Numbered from the stretch's first letter, positions 21,632-34,915 are shown. The stretch is 64,000 nt of DNA from Notospermus geniculatus (GCA_002633025.1 NMRB01000066.1:68582-132581), one strand, 5' to 3'. Notes: a model not told the origin generated them from the sequence alone. Numbers and translations: made by a program.

Positions 21632-24440
21632 TAACATCGTGAGGAGAAATTCGTAAAAAGTGATAACTTATAAACTTAGGCCTACATGTACATCACCTGT
21701 TCCTAGCCGACCTACTACGCGAAGTACGATCTGCTTTGGAAGTGTGGCACAGTTGGCGTGATGTGGGAAGTCAATCAATGCACATATTCTCATAAAATCT
21801 CAGAAAATATTCATAACTGCTTACTGCCTTGTGCTATGAGGGCCGAGGCAACTGCCACATGCCTACTTGCCGCTCAGCACACGTCTGTTCGTTGAAAAAC
21901 CTACACGATTTAGTTTCTTCCCCGCCTCCGGCTGTTTGTCGGAAAGAATGAGAAATCTGCCGATGGCTGACGGCTAGTTAGCTGGAAAACCACGAAAGAA
22001 AAGACGAATGGCAGAGCTAGGTTAAGATATCAACTGGTGGCCCAGAGCTTGTTAGCCAGGCAGCGGTAAATTGCAGACAACAGCAGCTGGAACCACCTCA
22101 CGGAGTCACTGCATTTGTCAGAGCCACAGGTAGCATGCTTCCTTAATCCATGCACTGGTCTCACTGGGAAGACATTTTCTAGCGAAACATATGATTCACC
22201 TGAGAGGATAGTTTGTACTGGTTGGCTACGAACATCAGTTGGTAATAAAGGTATCATCAATTAACGGAGAAAGGAAGAATTAACTTGGACGGCACCAAAA
22301 ATATAATGATGGGATAAATGAAGTAAACAAAGTGAGTCGTTTCAAGCTGCCATAGGAGGGTGTATAGTTTAACCGCCAAGAGTCTTAGTACCTTTGTATG
22401 AATTCATTGTACATGTACCTGTACTGGTCGAATGCAAACAAAACACGTCCCTCAAAACCTTCTAAGTTCCACCTGACTATATAGTAGATGCCGGTGTGAC
22501 AGGAATCGCAGTCCCCAGGATTGCAAGTCCGGCCGGGTTGTGTTGTTATATGTACGTATATGTACCAAGAATAAGATTATACAACTAAACCATGACCATT
22601 CGAATGTAGAATGCACACTAGCTAATAAACTTGGAATATTTCCCAATATTTTCGAAGGACCATCTTTTGCTTTTTATGACAAATATTTATTGGGCCTCCA
22701 GAAACCTTTTGAGACAAAAATTGCATCGATTTTGGATGAAGTGCATTTTTTGCAAATGTTTAAAATTTCTATTAAAAAGTGTGATTTCTAATCGATCATT
22801 TTATTGGAAGACTTGGACTGTTGGCTGGAACTTCGACTGATATTTTTGGATATATCCTTCATTATTCTGAAATATGGAGTTCTGATGGAGAATTCAAAAT
22901 ATATTTCGTGTATTGAAACATACAAGCTGCAAATTGCGACTATCAGACATTTTGACACAAATGCAAATCATGGGAAATCATTATTCTTTTCATCTCGAAA
23001 GGTTCTTGCTGTATGAATCAAATGTTGATCCGTCAACTTTTTTAGAAATATTCAAATCTATTAGCTGTACATTTACTTTTGATTAAGGGTGTACATGTAA
23101 CCTTAAAGCAGATATTGTAACTAACTCAGACCTGCATTCCTAGGACTCCCATTCCTTTCACACCGGATGTACGACGTTCTGGGCATGTGTTTTCTTTGCG
23201 TACAGATACCAATCAAAGCGAACCAACAATATTTACTGTTCAACAACACGCGTATGCCTTGGTAACGTCTATATTGATAAAGGCATTTCCTTCATCATCG
23301 AATCAAAAGCTGTTCGTCTCGAAACACGGTCTCAGAAAGGCATCATATTCAACACGGCCAGAAATCTCAAAATCACCTCATAATTGGTGAATCCGATAAA
23401 AATGTCTCTTTTTTCCAGACCTGTTTCCTGCTCGAACTCAGAGACGATTCTACTGATTCAAAGCTGTGGGCAATTGTCATGGCGCTCTTCTACTACTGGT
23501 GGACTAGCTTCTGAGAATGAGACATGGTAGGGGCGGTTACCTTACATGAATTACGGAGTTAACGAGGATCTGATACCCGAAGGCCAGCCTTAGACCAGAA
23601 ATCAGATATTCAGGCGACGTCTAAATGTATTGGCCCAGTACATTTTTGGTATGGTAACCGTATTTGTGTTTGATTTCCATCAGGGCCGAATCCAAAGCAT
23701 TATTGGCCTTGTTTGGTATGGAAGAGGTCATATCAAGCTACTCATGATCCTCACTTGGATTGGGCCTTTCACATCCTTTAAAATGCAGCAGGTAGGCCTA
23801 AGGCACCACGGCTTACCATGTGGCCGACGCACAGAGCCGCGGATGGTTATTTCCCATCAAGGCTGGATACGAACCCGAGACCTACCGCTTCTTGGCATAG
23901 TTGACGATGAATAGCGTACACGGGACATAGCTCTGCATAAGACAGCGAACTTCTGCTCATTCGATCTATTGATAACGTTATCAAACACGCGCAGGTGTTT
24001 GTTGCTTCCCGTTTTTTCCCAATACCACCCTGGAATATAGATAAATACATCATCTGATTTAACGCATGAGAAATTCCTTTAACACCTGCTTCGTGAGAAA
24101 AAAAGATACACGCTTTCATGTAGCCACGATAAAGCCATTTCCTGTTAATAAAAGAGGGCCTATCAACGCTAGAAAGACATTGAAGGAAAGCTCCAAAGAG
24201 CAAATGCTAATTGTTAGTAGATTGACAATATCCTTCTTTCTCGGATATGCTGCCCGACGTGACAAAGGTTCTTTCCTTAATGCTGGCTCAGCGGATGATC
24301 ACAGCCTGCCGGCAATATCTAAAGGTCAGCTAATCGTGTTTGTATATTGCGGCTGTAGAGTTTATGCTTGGCTTCTTTTGGTTGTACAGTCAGAGGATTG
24401 TCGGTGTCTCTTTCTGTCCGCGAAATACAGAGGATAGTAA

Positions 24441-24660
24441 GGGACCGTCTCAAAATTGTTTTGATACCAAAAAAGACGAAGTGACTTCGTCTGGGAGGGG
24501 GGTCTCGATTTGGGAAAGCCCACTTCATCTTTTTTGAAAAAAAATGGCATCACTATTTTTTACAGGAGAATAGATGTATCTTTTCAAGGGGGGGGGGGGT
24601 AAGGGAAGAGATGAAGTCACTTCGTCTTTTTTGGCATCAATGTAGTTTTGAGACGGCCCC
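24441..24660. mobile_element. 220-bp palindromic MITE, TAA target duplication
   Basis: Terminal repeats GGGACCGTCTCAAAA and TTTTGAGACGGCCCC, sub-terminal inverted gacgaagtgacttcgtc, flanked by TAA (24438-24440, 24661-24663). The 3-bp TAA points to the PIF/Harbinger group. It includes a poly(G) run of about 12 near 24588. Confidence 0.82.
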
Positions 24661-24995
24661 TAAAGGATCGATACCACGGAGGGAAGATCGCTGGCACTAT
24701 CACTGGCATTTTGTTAATAGTAAATAAATAATAGCCATGAATAGTCGATTGGTAAGAACGCGGAAGGTCAGAACTGTCGAGTTAAACTTCCAACCGAAGA
24801 TACCAGGCTCATATTATACTGTGTTGCCAGTACAAAACAAATGCGGCTTTACATGGGCTAGGTTCTTGATCGTTCATTCTACGCTCTTGACCTTTTAATG
24901 GCAAAGAGAAAGCCTTTTGTCGTTGATGGCATTTGGGATGACGAACGAGCCCCTCTTGTTACACCCCTTTATTTTCTGTTCCAGTTTAGGCATTA

Positions 24996-25404
24996 GTGAG
25001 GTTTCGCAAATCTGACGAAACACGAAGTATGAAATACGAAATTGGACTTCATTTCCATGACGTAATGTATTTCAGGAGATGGTTGGTACCAGAAATATCG
25101 CCTGCTGCAAGAGCGTCTTTCAGCGTATGACGTTAGACCGATAAAATTACGGTGTATACATGTATTAAACTTTGAAATTTATCTTTCGTTTCCACTTCGT
25201 AGATGCGAAGTGGAAACTACGAAGTGGAAATTTAAAAATTCAAGAAGCACCGTAACTGTCTCGGTCTTACATGATATGCTAAAAGACGCACTGGCAGTAG
25301 GGACATTGTGGTACCAACTATCTCCTGAGATACATTACGTCATGGAAATGAAGTCCAATTTCGTATTTCGTACTTCGTGTTTCGTCAGATTTGCGAAATC
25401 TCAC
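24996..25404. mobile_element. Palindromic MITE (family 1), copy B first element
   Basis: Counterpart of 5001-5400. Its right TA (25405-25406) directly touches the left end of the next element. Confidence 0.87.
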
Positions 25405-25406
25405 TA

Positions 25407-25875
25407 GTGAGGTTTCGCAAATTTGACGAAACACGAAGTACGAAATACGAAATTGGACTTCATTTCCATGACGTAATGTATTTCAGGAGATGGTTAGTAA
25501 TAGTACCACAAATATTGTCTGCTGCAAGAGCGTCCTTTCAGCGTATGACGTTAGACCGATAGAGTTACGGTGTATATCAAACTTTGAAATTTATCTTTCA
25601 TTTCCATCTTCGTAGATGCGAAGTGGAAATTTAAAAATTCAGTTAGCACCATAACTCTCTCGGTGTTACATGATATGCTAAAAGACACTCTGGCAGCAGG
25701 GACATTTGTGGTACCAACCATCTCCTGAAATACATTACGTCATGGAAATGCTAAAAGACACTCTGGCAGCAGGGACATTTGTGGTACCAACCATCTCCTG
25801 AAATACATTACGTCATGGAAATGAAGTCCAATTTCGTATTTCGTACATCGTGTTTCGTCAGATTTGCGAAACCTC
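25407..25875. mobile_element. Palindromic MITE (family 1), copy B second element, with internal tandem duplication
   Basis: Counterpart of 5417-5812. A 73-bp unit (tgctaaaagacactctgg..gtcatggaaa) is tandemly doubled at 25677-25822. The right end is cut short at acctc and fused to sequence that lies ~24 bp further out in copy A. Confidence 0.85.
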
Positions 25876-26518
25876 GTACTATTTGCAAGGAGTTTCTAAT
25901 GTCAAAATGAGCTCTTGTGAATTTGTCCGTATCCAATTGAGCATAATGGTCGATGATGGCGAAGATCAGAGAGCAACTGCTGCTTATCCAAACACTGCAA
26001 CAGGCTGCACCTTTTTCCTTCTCCGGTTTGAAATTAATGGCATATTCGGAGGGGCTCTCGAACTGTCTGAAGATATGTTGAGGCGGATATTAAAATAGGT
26101 ATTGACAATGGCGCTAAAATATTCATTGCTTTATTCGACCTTGATTCTTCTTGAGTGGTTCAAGGGAAGAAAATTCAACAGTGGACGCCACGCGATGATA
26201 AACAACAATAATGAACACAATTCAATATCATAAAAATGTGCATGCGGTGGAGGACGGCAGAGCGAAAATGTCGTTCTCTAAAGCCTCCGGCAACATTGCA
26301 TTCTCCGGGAATTTGAATATTTCGTTCATTGGACCTATTTAGATAAATCAACATTTGTTCCAATTGAAGGTAAGACATAAAATCATAATATTAATAGTGG
26401 TTTTAATGTGACTCGAATGACAGTATAACAATCGTTAATGCACTGTACATGTAAAGGGATGTCGTACTTCATTTGATCACTGAGCGGTGATACCGAAGCT
26501 GCCCAATGAGTGAATTAT

Positions 26519-26640
26519 GATCCCTATCCTGTAATTCTTTCAAAGAAAGAGATAACACAAAAGTCGACACACAAAATGATAACATATAGGAAGTCAACTT
26601 CCAAAATTTCGAAATTTTGGAAGTTGACTTTCTGTAATTA
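26519..26640 (-). mobile_element. Retroelement-like 3' tail (copy B) with palindrome
   Basis: Copy B of 6475-6600, including the 42-nt palindrome at 26589-26630. Sequence just beyond it differs from copy A (taattaattacaagaaagg instead of a direct run-on). Confidence 0.45.
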
Positions 26641-27568
26641 ATTACAAGAAAGGTGCAAGAAAAGGTTTGGGTGTGATGATGACTTGTGCCAAAATAGCAA
26701 CTTTTCCCACAACACCAAAGTACTCGTGCCAATCAGGACAGATTCAACGTTATTTAAGAACGTAGATGCACTGATCGGATGACGACACATTTCAGGAGTA
26801 ATCTTTCGTATCTCGTAGTCACATTCAAATCACAATCTGGCATGGAGCGTGTGCTTTGTCGATAGATTTGATTATCTCAAATGGTAATTCGGTTCTAGAT
26901 AGGATACTTCAATGCACATAGCATGGAAATGGGTTTTGTGCCAGCGTCTATGATTTATCACCTTGGGATGAGATTAAATCAAGTCAGTACTCATTTTCTT
27001 CGATCTCGCGCCGGTCTGTTGATTTATGTCTCTGAATATCCAGTTAATGTCACCGACGCATAAAAAGTCAACGGGTTGTTCAGTTCCTATCCATACCACA
27101 TGGTTTTAAATGATTTCCTCTATCGCCAGCACTTAGATCGGCACTTTCTCAAAAATGACAGTCTTTACATACAGTGTATCTCAGAAAGAACTGAGAATTA
27201 ACATGGAATAAAATGGTCAGTAGTTAGCTTTTTGATGGTAATACGGATTACTTCATTTAAAGGGCACGTCTTTCGAAGTCCGTGCAATAACCATATTGTA
27301 CAGCTTGAAATAAGGCACTCAGCTCCAGTCAGAACCCCTCACCCTAATTCGGCATGACGTAAAGCAATTTTCAATTGGACGTGATGGGGTCGTGAGTTAC
27401 ATCAGCCATGTTAGGCCTGATATCCGAGTTTGCCGGTGTGAACGCGGAAATAGTTCCTGGGTGCGCTATTGTTCTAGTGTATCCTTGGTGAAGGATTATG
27501 TTCCTAACCCTGACCATATCCATTGACAATGCATGACCTTTGTATTGAAGGAATCCTGCGAGAAACAA

Positions 27569-27608
27569 CTACATGTACATGTACATGTGCATGTACATGT
27601 ACATGTAG
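27569..27608. repeat. (ACATGT)n palindromic simple repeat, copy B
   Basis: Identical by eye to 7516-7555. Confidence 0.9.
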
Positions 27609-27692
27609 TGACTATTTTTTTCCACTTTAATTTTCGGTTCTTTCTAGGACACGCTGTATACTACATGTATTAAAATCGGATTTATTTTTTAA

Positions 27693-28900
27693 AAATGTCC
27701 GTTGACGTAAAGATTTTTCTGTTGGCCATTGTCCTTAGGTAGTAATTTTACCACCATGTGTTGAGTCTACAAAACCACCGTACATGTATATTCTTGCAGA
27801 AGATGCACAAATGTATCTTCCACCACAGCTTTCAATGAATTTCAATAGCAAAGATATATGTGGTGTAAATCGTTCAACCACAGCGTTTTCCAATTCTTCC
27901 ATCCCACATAACGCATAGCCTTGGCATGAAAAAGAATTCCCTTGGAACATTGGATGAAAAATTGATAGCGCATGAGGATAATGATGTAGATTAGTTTTCC
28001 TTTTTGTCCTTTGTCCGAGATGGCAGGCCCAATAATAAGTTTAAATTGTATACAGTGCACACAGCGTTAGTCTGTAAAACATCATTATTTGCTGAAATGT
28101 ATGTTGTCTATTCAAGATAAACCCCAGTGAACATCTTTTTATTTCGCCGTGTTGAATAGGTTTATACAGTTGGGAGTAGTCTGAATGGTGGCTGATTGTG
28201 CAGATGTCTTAGTCGAGCGAATTGGACCTGCGGATTGGATGCTGTTTCGTTGAGATTAATTGGCAAATCTTTGGAATGCGAGGTGGGGATTAGGCAAAGG
28301 CAATGACACTTCTTGCTCTATTCTCCTTGGCACTTGTCATCGGTACTAAAACGACTACCACCTCCGCCACAGAAATATCACATGCTTCTTCATTCGTATG
28401 ATCCATTGTGAGCTGGTGGGGTACAAAGCGTGGTGTATGCGAAGTACAGCAACAGCTTGATCATAACGTTCATATGGATTTCCAGAAAAATATTTTAATT
28501 ATCCCGCATCAGAACAACTGTCAATACTTTGCAACTACAAAATCTTGAGAAACACCACACGAACTAATTAGGAATGTAACTCTCTTCAAGGGAAGTCTCA
28601 GTGACTGTAATAGCGCTTTGTGATGCATTTAAAGCAGAACGTTCGTGACTGAAGGATTGAGAAATCTCATTCATTGTCATCGTTTTATCCCCAAGTTGGT
28701 TCCTTCGTTTTTTCCTCAGACATTTTATTGCCTCTCGACACTTTATCAATTCTGCAGCTGTGAGGGTGATTATTGTCGTCTCTTTAGACGGGCGCGTTGT
28801 TTTTTTCGACAGTTATTTTTGTTTTAAACATGTCCCCTCGTTCGTATGATCCATTATGAACTGGTGGTTTCAGAGTCAGTGGTGACAACAATACCTTGAG
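27693..28900. other. No gene recognised
   Basis: Unique sequence after the duplication. A short phrase (atgatccatt.tgarctggtgg) occurs twice, near 28400 and 28847. No protein match seen. Confidence 0.3.
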
Positions 28901-28903
28901 GAG

Positions 28904-28975
28904 CTTTGATACGCAAGTGGTTATCACATCCGCTCGAGAAGCGGCAGGTCCCGGGTTCAAATCCCGGGCCATAAT
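28904..28975 (+). repeat. tRNA-related SINE head
   Basis: A-box-like tacgcaagtgg and a perfect-looking B box (gggttcaaatccc) 40 nt later. The minus-strand block at 33895-33985 is a relative. The anticodon arm has a 5-nt loop, so a functional tRNA is unlikely. Confidence 0.55.
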
Positions 28976-29004
28976 CATCCCTGGTTCTTCAGTCTGTCCA
29001 TGGT

Positions 29005-29057
29005 CTCAAGGTACAAGGACCATGGGACAGTAAGCAGTGGTCCTTGTATACCTTGAG
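29005..29057. repeat. 53-nt hairpin
   Basis: ctcaaggtacaaggacca and tggtccttgtataccttgag are inverted copies around a 14-nt loop. Confidence 0.75.
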
Positions 29058-30660
29058 CCTTTGAAAGAGCAAGTATGCATCTATGTTGATGCTACATGTA
29101 CATGTACATGCATATGTACTCCAAACGATTGTAATTTTATTTTTTACCATTACAGCTAATGCAAGGCTGCATTTGTAGGTTTGCAGCAGCAAATGCGTTT
29201 GCTTTCATATTGTCAAACAAGACCGTTACTCTCTTTTCATGTGGATGCGACGAACCAAACTGTTCAAACAACTATATTTGCAAGGCTGTGGTCATGCACT
29301 TAGTCGCCACCCTTGGAAAAAATAATCGTACGCAGTGAGGTACATGCAATAAACCATCCAAACTGAGGGCTAACGATAAGATAAGAACGTCACATCTCAA
29401 ATCCAGGTGAAGAACCGCTACATATCGCATCTTGTACGACCAAGCTATCTATCATCCCGGCTGCCAAACCTAATGAAGAATAATATTTCTTTCCATGATG
29501 GGTACGAATCTGCTGCAGCGTATGAAGTGGTGCTTCATACTTGTAGCGTGCTTCATTGGAAATATGCAATAATTCGCCTGAATGGCTCCCGTGATCGATC
29601 GGCGAGTAAAAAAAGTGTCAGGGTCGCGTCCGTGCAGGAATGGTTCTCTTTGATTCTCTTTCCTGTTGTTAATACATGTAGGCTGACGACCTTTTAGTGA
29701 ATGATAAGACTTAAATACTGAGCTTAAATACTGTTACTGCCTAAGCCTATTGGTTGTACATGTACCTTCATAAATATGCATTGAGCACACATGACATCAT
29801 GTGTACTGTGCAATGGTCCCCCTGGGATGCAATCAAAATACTTAAAATGATGAGAGTGCTGATTTTTAAAAAAAATGACATGTTGCAGATATCAATGAAT
29901 TTGAATGCATTAACGATATTTCAAAAATTCAAAATTTTGCACAATGAATGGAGTATCCCTTTAACAACTGACCAGTATAACAAAAACAAATCTATTTTTG
30001 CCAGTACACAAAATGTTCCTGCTAAAGGTTTCAACGAGCCTTTTAGAGGTTCAAGAAGCGAAAAGGGCAAAATAACGATTTCAACTAACTAGAGATTGCT
30101 TATTTCAATGCTTTATCATAATTGGTTATGATATGTCATCGCTTGTGGGTGGCTTCTAGCAGATACGTCCATTTGCTCATCCAGAGCACGTATCGGAAAC
30201 AACACGTGTTTTTCATAAAACGTCAACTTTTTGGGCCTGAGGATTTATTTAATACTATTCACTGTACTTTTGGTGCTCAAACCACATCCTCTTGGAGAGG
30301 TACGAATTGGTACCGTAGCATTTTTCAACGAACATTAAAACGTTTATCAGAAAATTAAAATGTATATCCCGCACCATGTAAGGACTGCGTTTCACTTTTC
30401 TCGAGCCCTTGCTCTAAGCCATTATTCACAAGTTCTGGGAATAGCTAGATTTTAGCCATTGCTGAGAAATTCGCCTTTGTGAGAAATGAAAAAAATGCAG
30501 AATGGATTGATATGTCTGAGGTTGTATTTTTTCCAATTTAAGCGCCGAGTTGTCTGATCGATATTGTTCCGGATTAAATTCTGTGCTGTACATTTCTGTT
30601 GTTTTTATATTTTGGATAAAATGAGCAGTGTTTGAAGTTGACTTACCATGCTGTGCACCA
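29058..30660. other. No gene recognised
   Basis: Several frames of 80-110 codons exist but none looks conserved or carries a recognisable motif. Confidence 0.3.
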
Positions 30661-30772
30661 GGTCCCTGTTTCATAAAGTGACAGTTAGCTATAATGATAC
30701 TATTAAATTCAATGCATTTTCCATTCGGTTAAAGGTACCATTAGCTTAAAGTCACTTTTTGAAACAGGTCCC
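30661..30772. mobile_element. 112-bp palindromic MITE
   Basis: GGTCCCTGTTTCATAAAGTGAC at the left and the inverted GTCACTTTTTGAAACAGGTCCC at the right (each read over 20 bases or less per arm segment). The interior pairs partly. Confidence 0.72.
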
Positions 30773-31888
30773 ATGTTTCCAATAATAATGATTATTGACT
30801 TTCAATGAGATATTGGTTTTTATCCCTTTAAAAAGACTGATATATGGCTTTTTGTACCACTTTAACAGAAACAAAAATGTGCATTTTCTCATAACCGGCT
30901 TCTCGTTTGGTATTCATTGCCTTTAGGAGGAAAACTTAATTAAACAATATACATATAAATTTATTTGGATCAATACTCATCACATGCCACTGCTAGAAAC
31001 ATCCAATACCTCACGGAAACTCGAGCGTGAAAATAATTTGGGGCCTACAATGACAACAAACGGTTTGCCTTGAAAGTGTCCGTGGACGTAAATGACAGCT
31101 AACAACACAAACCAAAACGTGGTCGCCAAAACAAAAACATCCGTCGAAAGGACACGTTGCTCACACACATCCAATGGACAGTGACTTCATTTACTTATTA
31201 CCTGAACCATGTGAACACCAAATTACGTAAGCTAATGGAATGAAATAAATCCAGAAACCCGTCCTCATATTTACTTTCTAACACTATTATTTAGACAACA
31301 CACTATCAATACCATACTCACATATGAAGAGACTCCCGTCATCCAATTATGAACGACACTCCAATCCGTTGTAATTCCACTGAAGCGAACTACACTCAGC
31401 ATCAACCTTATCCTTAATGACGAACAGGATTGGCGACACTCTCGGTTAAATCCAAAATCCTGTCACAGTCATCATCAGCTTTGCCGAGCAGCACAGTACG
31501 CTCGGCGCTCTAATCGAGTCTGGCTCACACCGTCTACAACACATCTTCTGCGTAAACATCACAAGACTTGCTCCTCGCTTCCATCGAGGCGGTGAACGAT
31601 GATGAGTCATCATCTTCTCCGATTGGTTGCTGTGTGGAGCGAGAGCGTTCGACGAAACGTCTTCGTCGACGCCGCGCAATGTAACCGAATTTGTCCGCCT
31701 ATTACGTTGCCTTAAGTAACCAAATGAAGGTAATTTGGTAGCTGGTGCACTTTCTGCAAATTTCAATCATGCGTTGATGTTGTGAAAAACGATGGTTCAA
31801 GATTGTAACGAAGCTTACTGCGGAAAGATACTTCTGAGAAAAGCAGAACGACAACCTTTTTTAGCATCAAACATTTACATGTACTCAA
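30773..31888. other. No gene recognised
   Basis: 31446-31766 (minus) is CpG-richer than its surroundings and open for 106 codons, but the peptide matches nothing known to me. It could be promoter-proximal sequence. Confidence 0.25.
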
Positions 31889-32169
31889 CACTGTTAGAAA
31901 TTTTTGTAATATTTTTACAGAAATTGCCTGCAGCAGAGTTTCAGGAACTTCTGTAAATTTACATATGGTGTGATTTATGTTTTCCTGTATTAGTTGGACT
32001 CAATTGGACTGTCCAGAATAATGCTTTCTGAGAACGTATGAAAATATAATTTGGTCAGCCTCCAGTCAAGTCTCTGTTAACATTTATTTGATTCTGTAAT
32101 TTTACAGATCAAGTCCTGAAACTCTGCTGCAGGAATTTTCTGTAAAATCCTCTGTTTTTTCTAACAGTG
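31889..32169. mobile_element. ~281-bp MITE with CACTGTTAGAAA ends
   Basis: CACTGTTAGAAATTTT and TTTTTTCTAACAGTG at the ends, with a second inverted pair (ctgcagcagagtttcagga / tcctgaaactctgctgcag) inside. Confidence 0.78.
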
Positions 32170-32289
32170 AACGTCAACGCCTTTTTGCAGTTAAGGCAAG
32201 GAGACTACGCAATACAACAAGAGTTTTTTCCTGGTGATTATTTCTAATAACTGTTAACTACTACGTAGCAAATGAATCTTGTGGGTTAT

Positions 32290-32526
32290 CTTAAAGATAA
32301 TGTATCACGACTTCATTGTTTACATTATGTTATTTTGGACTTTTGGGACATGCCAACCCACCAACTTGAATACTTTCGGTTTCAAAAGAATGTCTAAAGA
32401 GGGGCATGCCACCAACAAATTACTCACAAGACAAAGAAAGCCTCGCCATAAACAAACAAAATGTAAATAAACAATGATTTTCGTGCCCCGCGAAAATACT
32501 AGTACCCGTGATAGATTATCTTTAAG
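32290..32526. mobile_element. 237-bp MITE, intact copy of the 13571 family
   Basis: Ends CTTAAAGATAAT and ATTATCTTTAAG with cgtgata-type sub-ends. The interior matches 14430-14590 in inverted orientation. Confidence 0.72.
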
Positions 32527-33890
32527 AATAAATGCCAGCCTGGATGAAGCCACACAAAAGCGACTCAGATCTGTGGCGTTGTTCTCATTTCATTCTGCTT
32601 AAACTGTATGGTAAAAGGTTTCTTTGGGTTTCCATTTTTGTGGTTTTCGTCGTTTTATTTTTCGGACCTAGCCAGGTATCAGGTTGCTTGTGATTCCAGG
32701 TGTCAAACACGAACACTATGACGCATAAAATGATCAATTACTGTTGAAGCAAGAGACAATCAGCACTCCTGTTTCCCCGTCCCTAATGCGACGTGATGTA
32801 GATCTTACTCAAATCCAGAAGCCCTAATAGCTCTGACATGTCGAACTGCTACCTTCGCCACTAAGTAGCTAATGACTTCTCCCCACCGCCCTCTCCATGA
32901 CGAGATTGATGGCGAATTTTCGATACTATCGCAAATAAAATCACGGTGACTGTGATTGGCCTTTTTATTGCCTTTGCTGTCAGTGGAAGGGTTTTATGGC
33001 GGAGATGTAATGCACACTGATTGGAGGCTTGTACGACTGAGGCTATGCTTTGCAGACTCTGGTAAATGATGTGGCCTAGCGGGTTATGGCAGGTGTTGTC
33101 GCCCATGAAAAAAAAGTGTCAACTGCACACTAGCGGTGCGTTGTGGTCGCTGTGGATGGATATCTTGTTCCCTTTATTTCTTCTGATGGAACGTACTGAA
33201 GTAGTCTCGGTCATCCAGGCGCTGTTTCGAACCTGGGGATCCGATAAGCGTCTGGGTCACTGTGGCACAATTTCTGTTACGGGCAGACCAAGATCCTGGT
33301 CTGGATGTTGATTGGCTAATCAGGAACAGAGCCAGTCACTCATTGCCACCCGCCAATCCCCCCCCCCCATTTGAAAATCACAGTCCGGCTGCTGATTGGG
33401 CAAGAGAATTACATGTAAGTGATCATGTGATCACATCATGGCGACGACCATATACATGTCATTCTCCAAGCATCGATGTACGGTTACGCCGGTCGCTACG
33501 CTGGCTCCACCTTTACATCTATGCCACCAGCCTAAACTACTGCGCGGCGTGGAATGACGTCATTCAAGATGGCAGCCTCCTCTATTTCAACACATGTACC
33601 GAGTAAAAGTGTAAATAAACAGAACCCACGTGATATAATTCGGACATTCTGATTGATTATTCGCAGGGTTCCAACTAAAACCCTAACCGAAACGTTAGTT
33701 GGCACTTCGCGATGGTCACCGCCTTGTGCTGTATACTTCCGCTAAAACAGTTCTCTTCAAAATACCATTCTGATCGTGAATGATATTATTTGATCTGCGA
33801 CGGATCCGTCGAGTTGCTTCAAGACGCAATGTCGGCCTGTAGGCACCTTAATGTTTGTCCGAACTTTGCTGGTAAAATAGAAACCGGGCG
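32527..33890. other. No gene recognised
   Basis: Includes a poly(C) run at ~33359-33368. No supported frame. Confidence 0.3.
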
Positions 33891-33894
33891 GTAT

Positions 33895-33985
33895 GCAATT
33901 ACCCAGGCTGGATTCGAATCCCGGACCTGCCCTTACCAGCGGACGTGATAACCAGCAGGTTATCAGGGCTTCAAGGTGATAAGGA
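33895..33985 (-). repeat. tRNA-related SINE head (minus strand)
   Basis: The minus strand reads ctggttatcacgtccgctgg, then a B box (gggattcgaatcc). Related to the block at 28904-28975. Confidence 0.55.
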
Positions 33986-34515
33986 GATAATATACTTCCA
34001 ACCGTGTTTCGTGAAAGAGAGCACAGCTCTTTTGACGCCGGTTACTTTGATGAAGTATTAGTAACCGTGATTCTTACTTTTTCCTGTCACTAAAAATACA
34101 CAGATGTCCAATCTTACGGAGTGTGCGGCTTGTCGCTTTGTTCAGTTATACACAGAACATATTTTCTACATGGCGAAATAATATGGACAGTTGCATGTAA
34201 AAAATGCATTCTTTAGAGCGGAAGGCTAACCGCATCAACAAAGAACTCTTACATGTAGCTACAAATGTTTACGTCATCGTTTTGCCTTTTTTCCTCGGCA
34301 TCCTAGGCGTCAAGAATCTCATAACATCGTCTGAGCGCTGAGCCATTTCACAGAACCCCTAGCCTTTCTTCTAAATCCGAATCGTCTCAAAAAAGGATTG
34401 GACCTGCTTTACATGAGCTAACAAATTGAGAGATAACATGGCACCTTTTTTCCAGGGACGAAAAGCATGCAGTAATTTGATATTTGTACAGGTTCGCGTC
34501 GTGAATACGCCATTA

Positions 34516-34633
34516 GTGAGTTTTCGCAAAGCCCCCGAAACGCCAACGAGAACGCCAAAACAATATTGTTCGAGAACACCGAATAAAAGGATGGGCGTTC
34601 GCGTTGGCGTTTTGGGGGCTTCGCGAAAACTCT
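34516..34633. mobile_element. 118-bp palindromic MITE, copy 1
   Basis: GTGAGTTTTCGCAAAGCCCC at the left and the inverted ggggcttcgcgaaaactc at the right, with ggcgttcgcgttggcgtt inside. TA on both sides. The ends resemble family 1 (GTGAGGTTTCGCAAA). Confidence 0.82.
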
Positions 34634-34788
34634 ATACTGTGCATTGAAAATCCCTATTTTGTATGTCACTCTGAATTAATTGGTCATCTTAAGATTGACC
34701 AATCAGGGACATGTGAAATATCTCACCGTGAAAACCATTTGGCAGGTACATTACATGTATTATAGCGGTAACCTTCTTTCTACAATAT

Positions 34789-34915
34789 AGAGTTTTCGCA
34801 AAACCCCCGAAACGCCAACGCGAACGTCTAGCCTTTTGTTCGGTGCTCTCTTCGTGGTACCGAACAATGGGTTTGGCATCCGCGTTGGCGTTTCGGGGGC
34901 TTTTCGACAACTCCC
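34789..34915. mobile_element. ~127-bp palindromic MITE, copy 2
   Basis: gagttttcgcaaaacccccg at the left and cgggggcttttcgacaactc at the right. Same family as 34516-34633, 156 bp away. Confidence 0.82.

Larger units (their letters stand above)
21040..27692. repeat. ~7 kb segmental duplication, copy B
   Basis: Direct copy of 661-7638. It keeps the empty target site for the copy-A MITE (TA at 22902-22903), contains the full version of the MITE that is gapped in A (24441-24660), has a 73-bp tandem duplication at 25677-25822, and lacks ~24 bp after the second palindromic MITE. It may be a true duplication, or the second haplotype of a heterozygous genome placed in tandem by the assembler. Confidence 0.93.

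Noticed and set aside
28904-28975. Functional tRNA gene
   Set aside because: The B box is good, but the anticodon loop and acceptor stem do not fit; a related copy at 33895 indicates a SINE.
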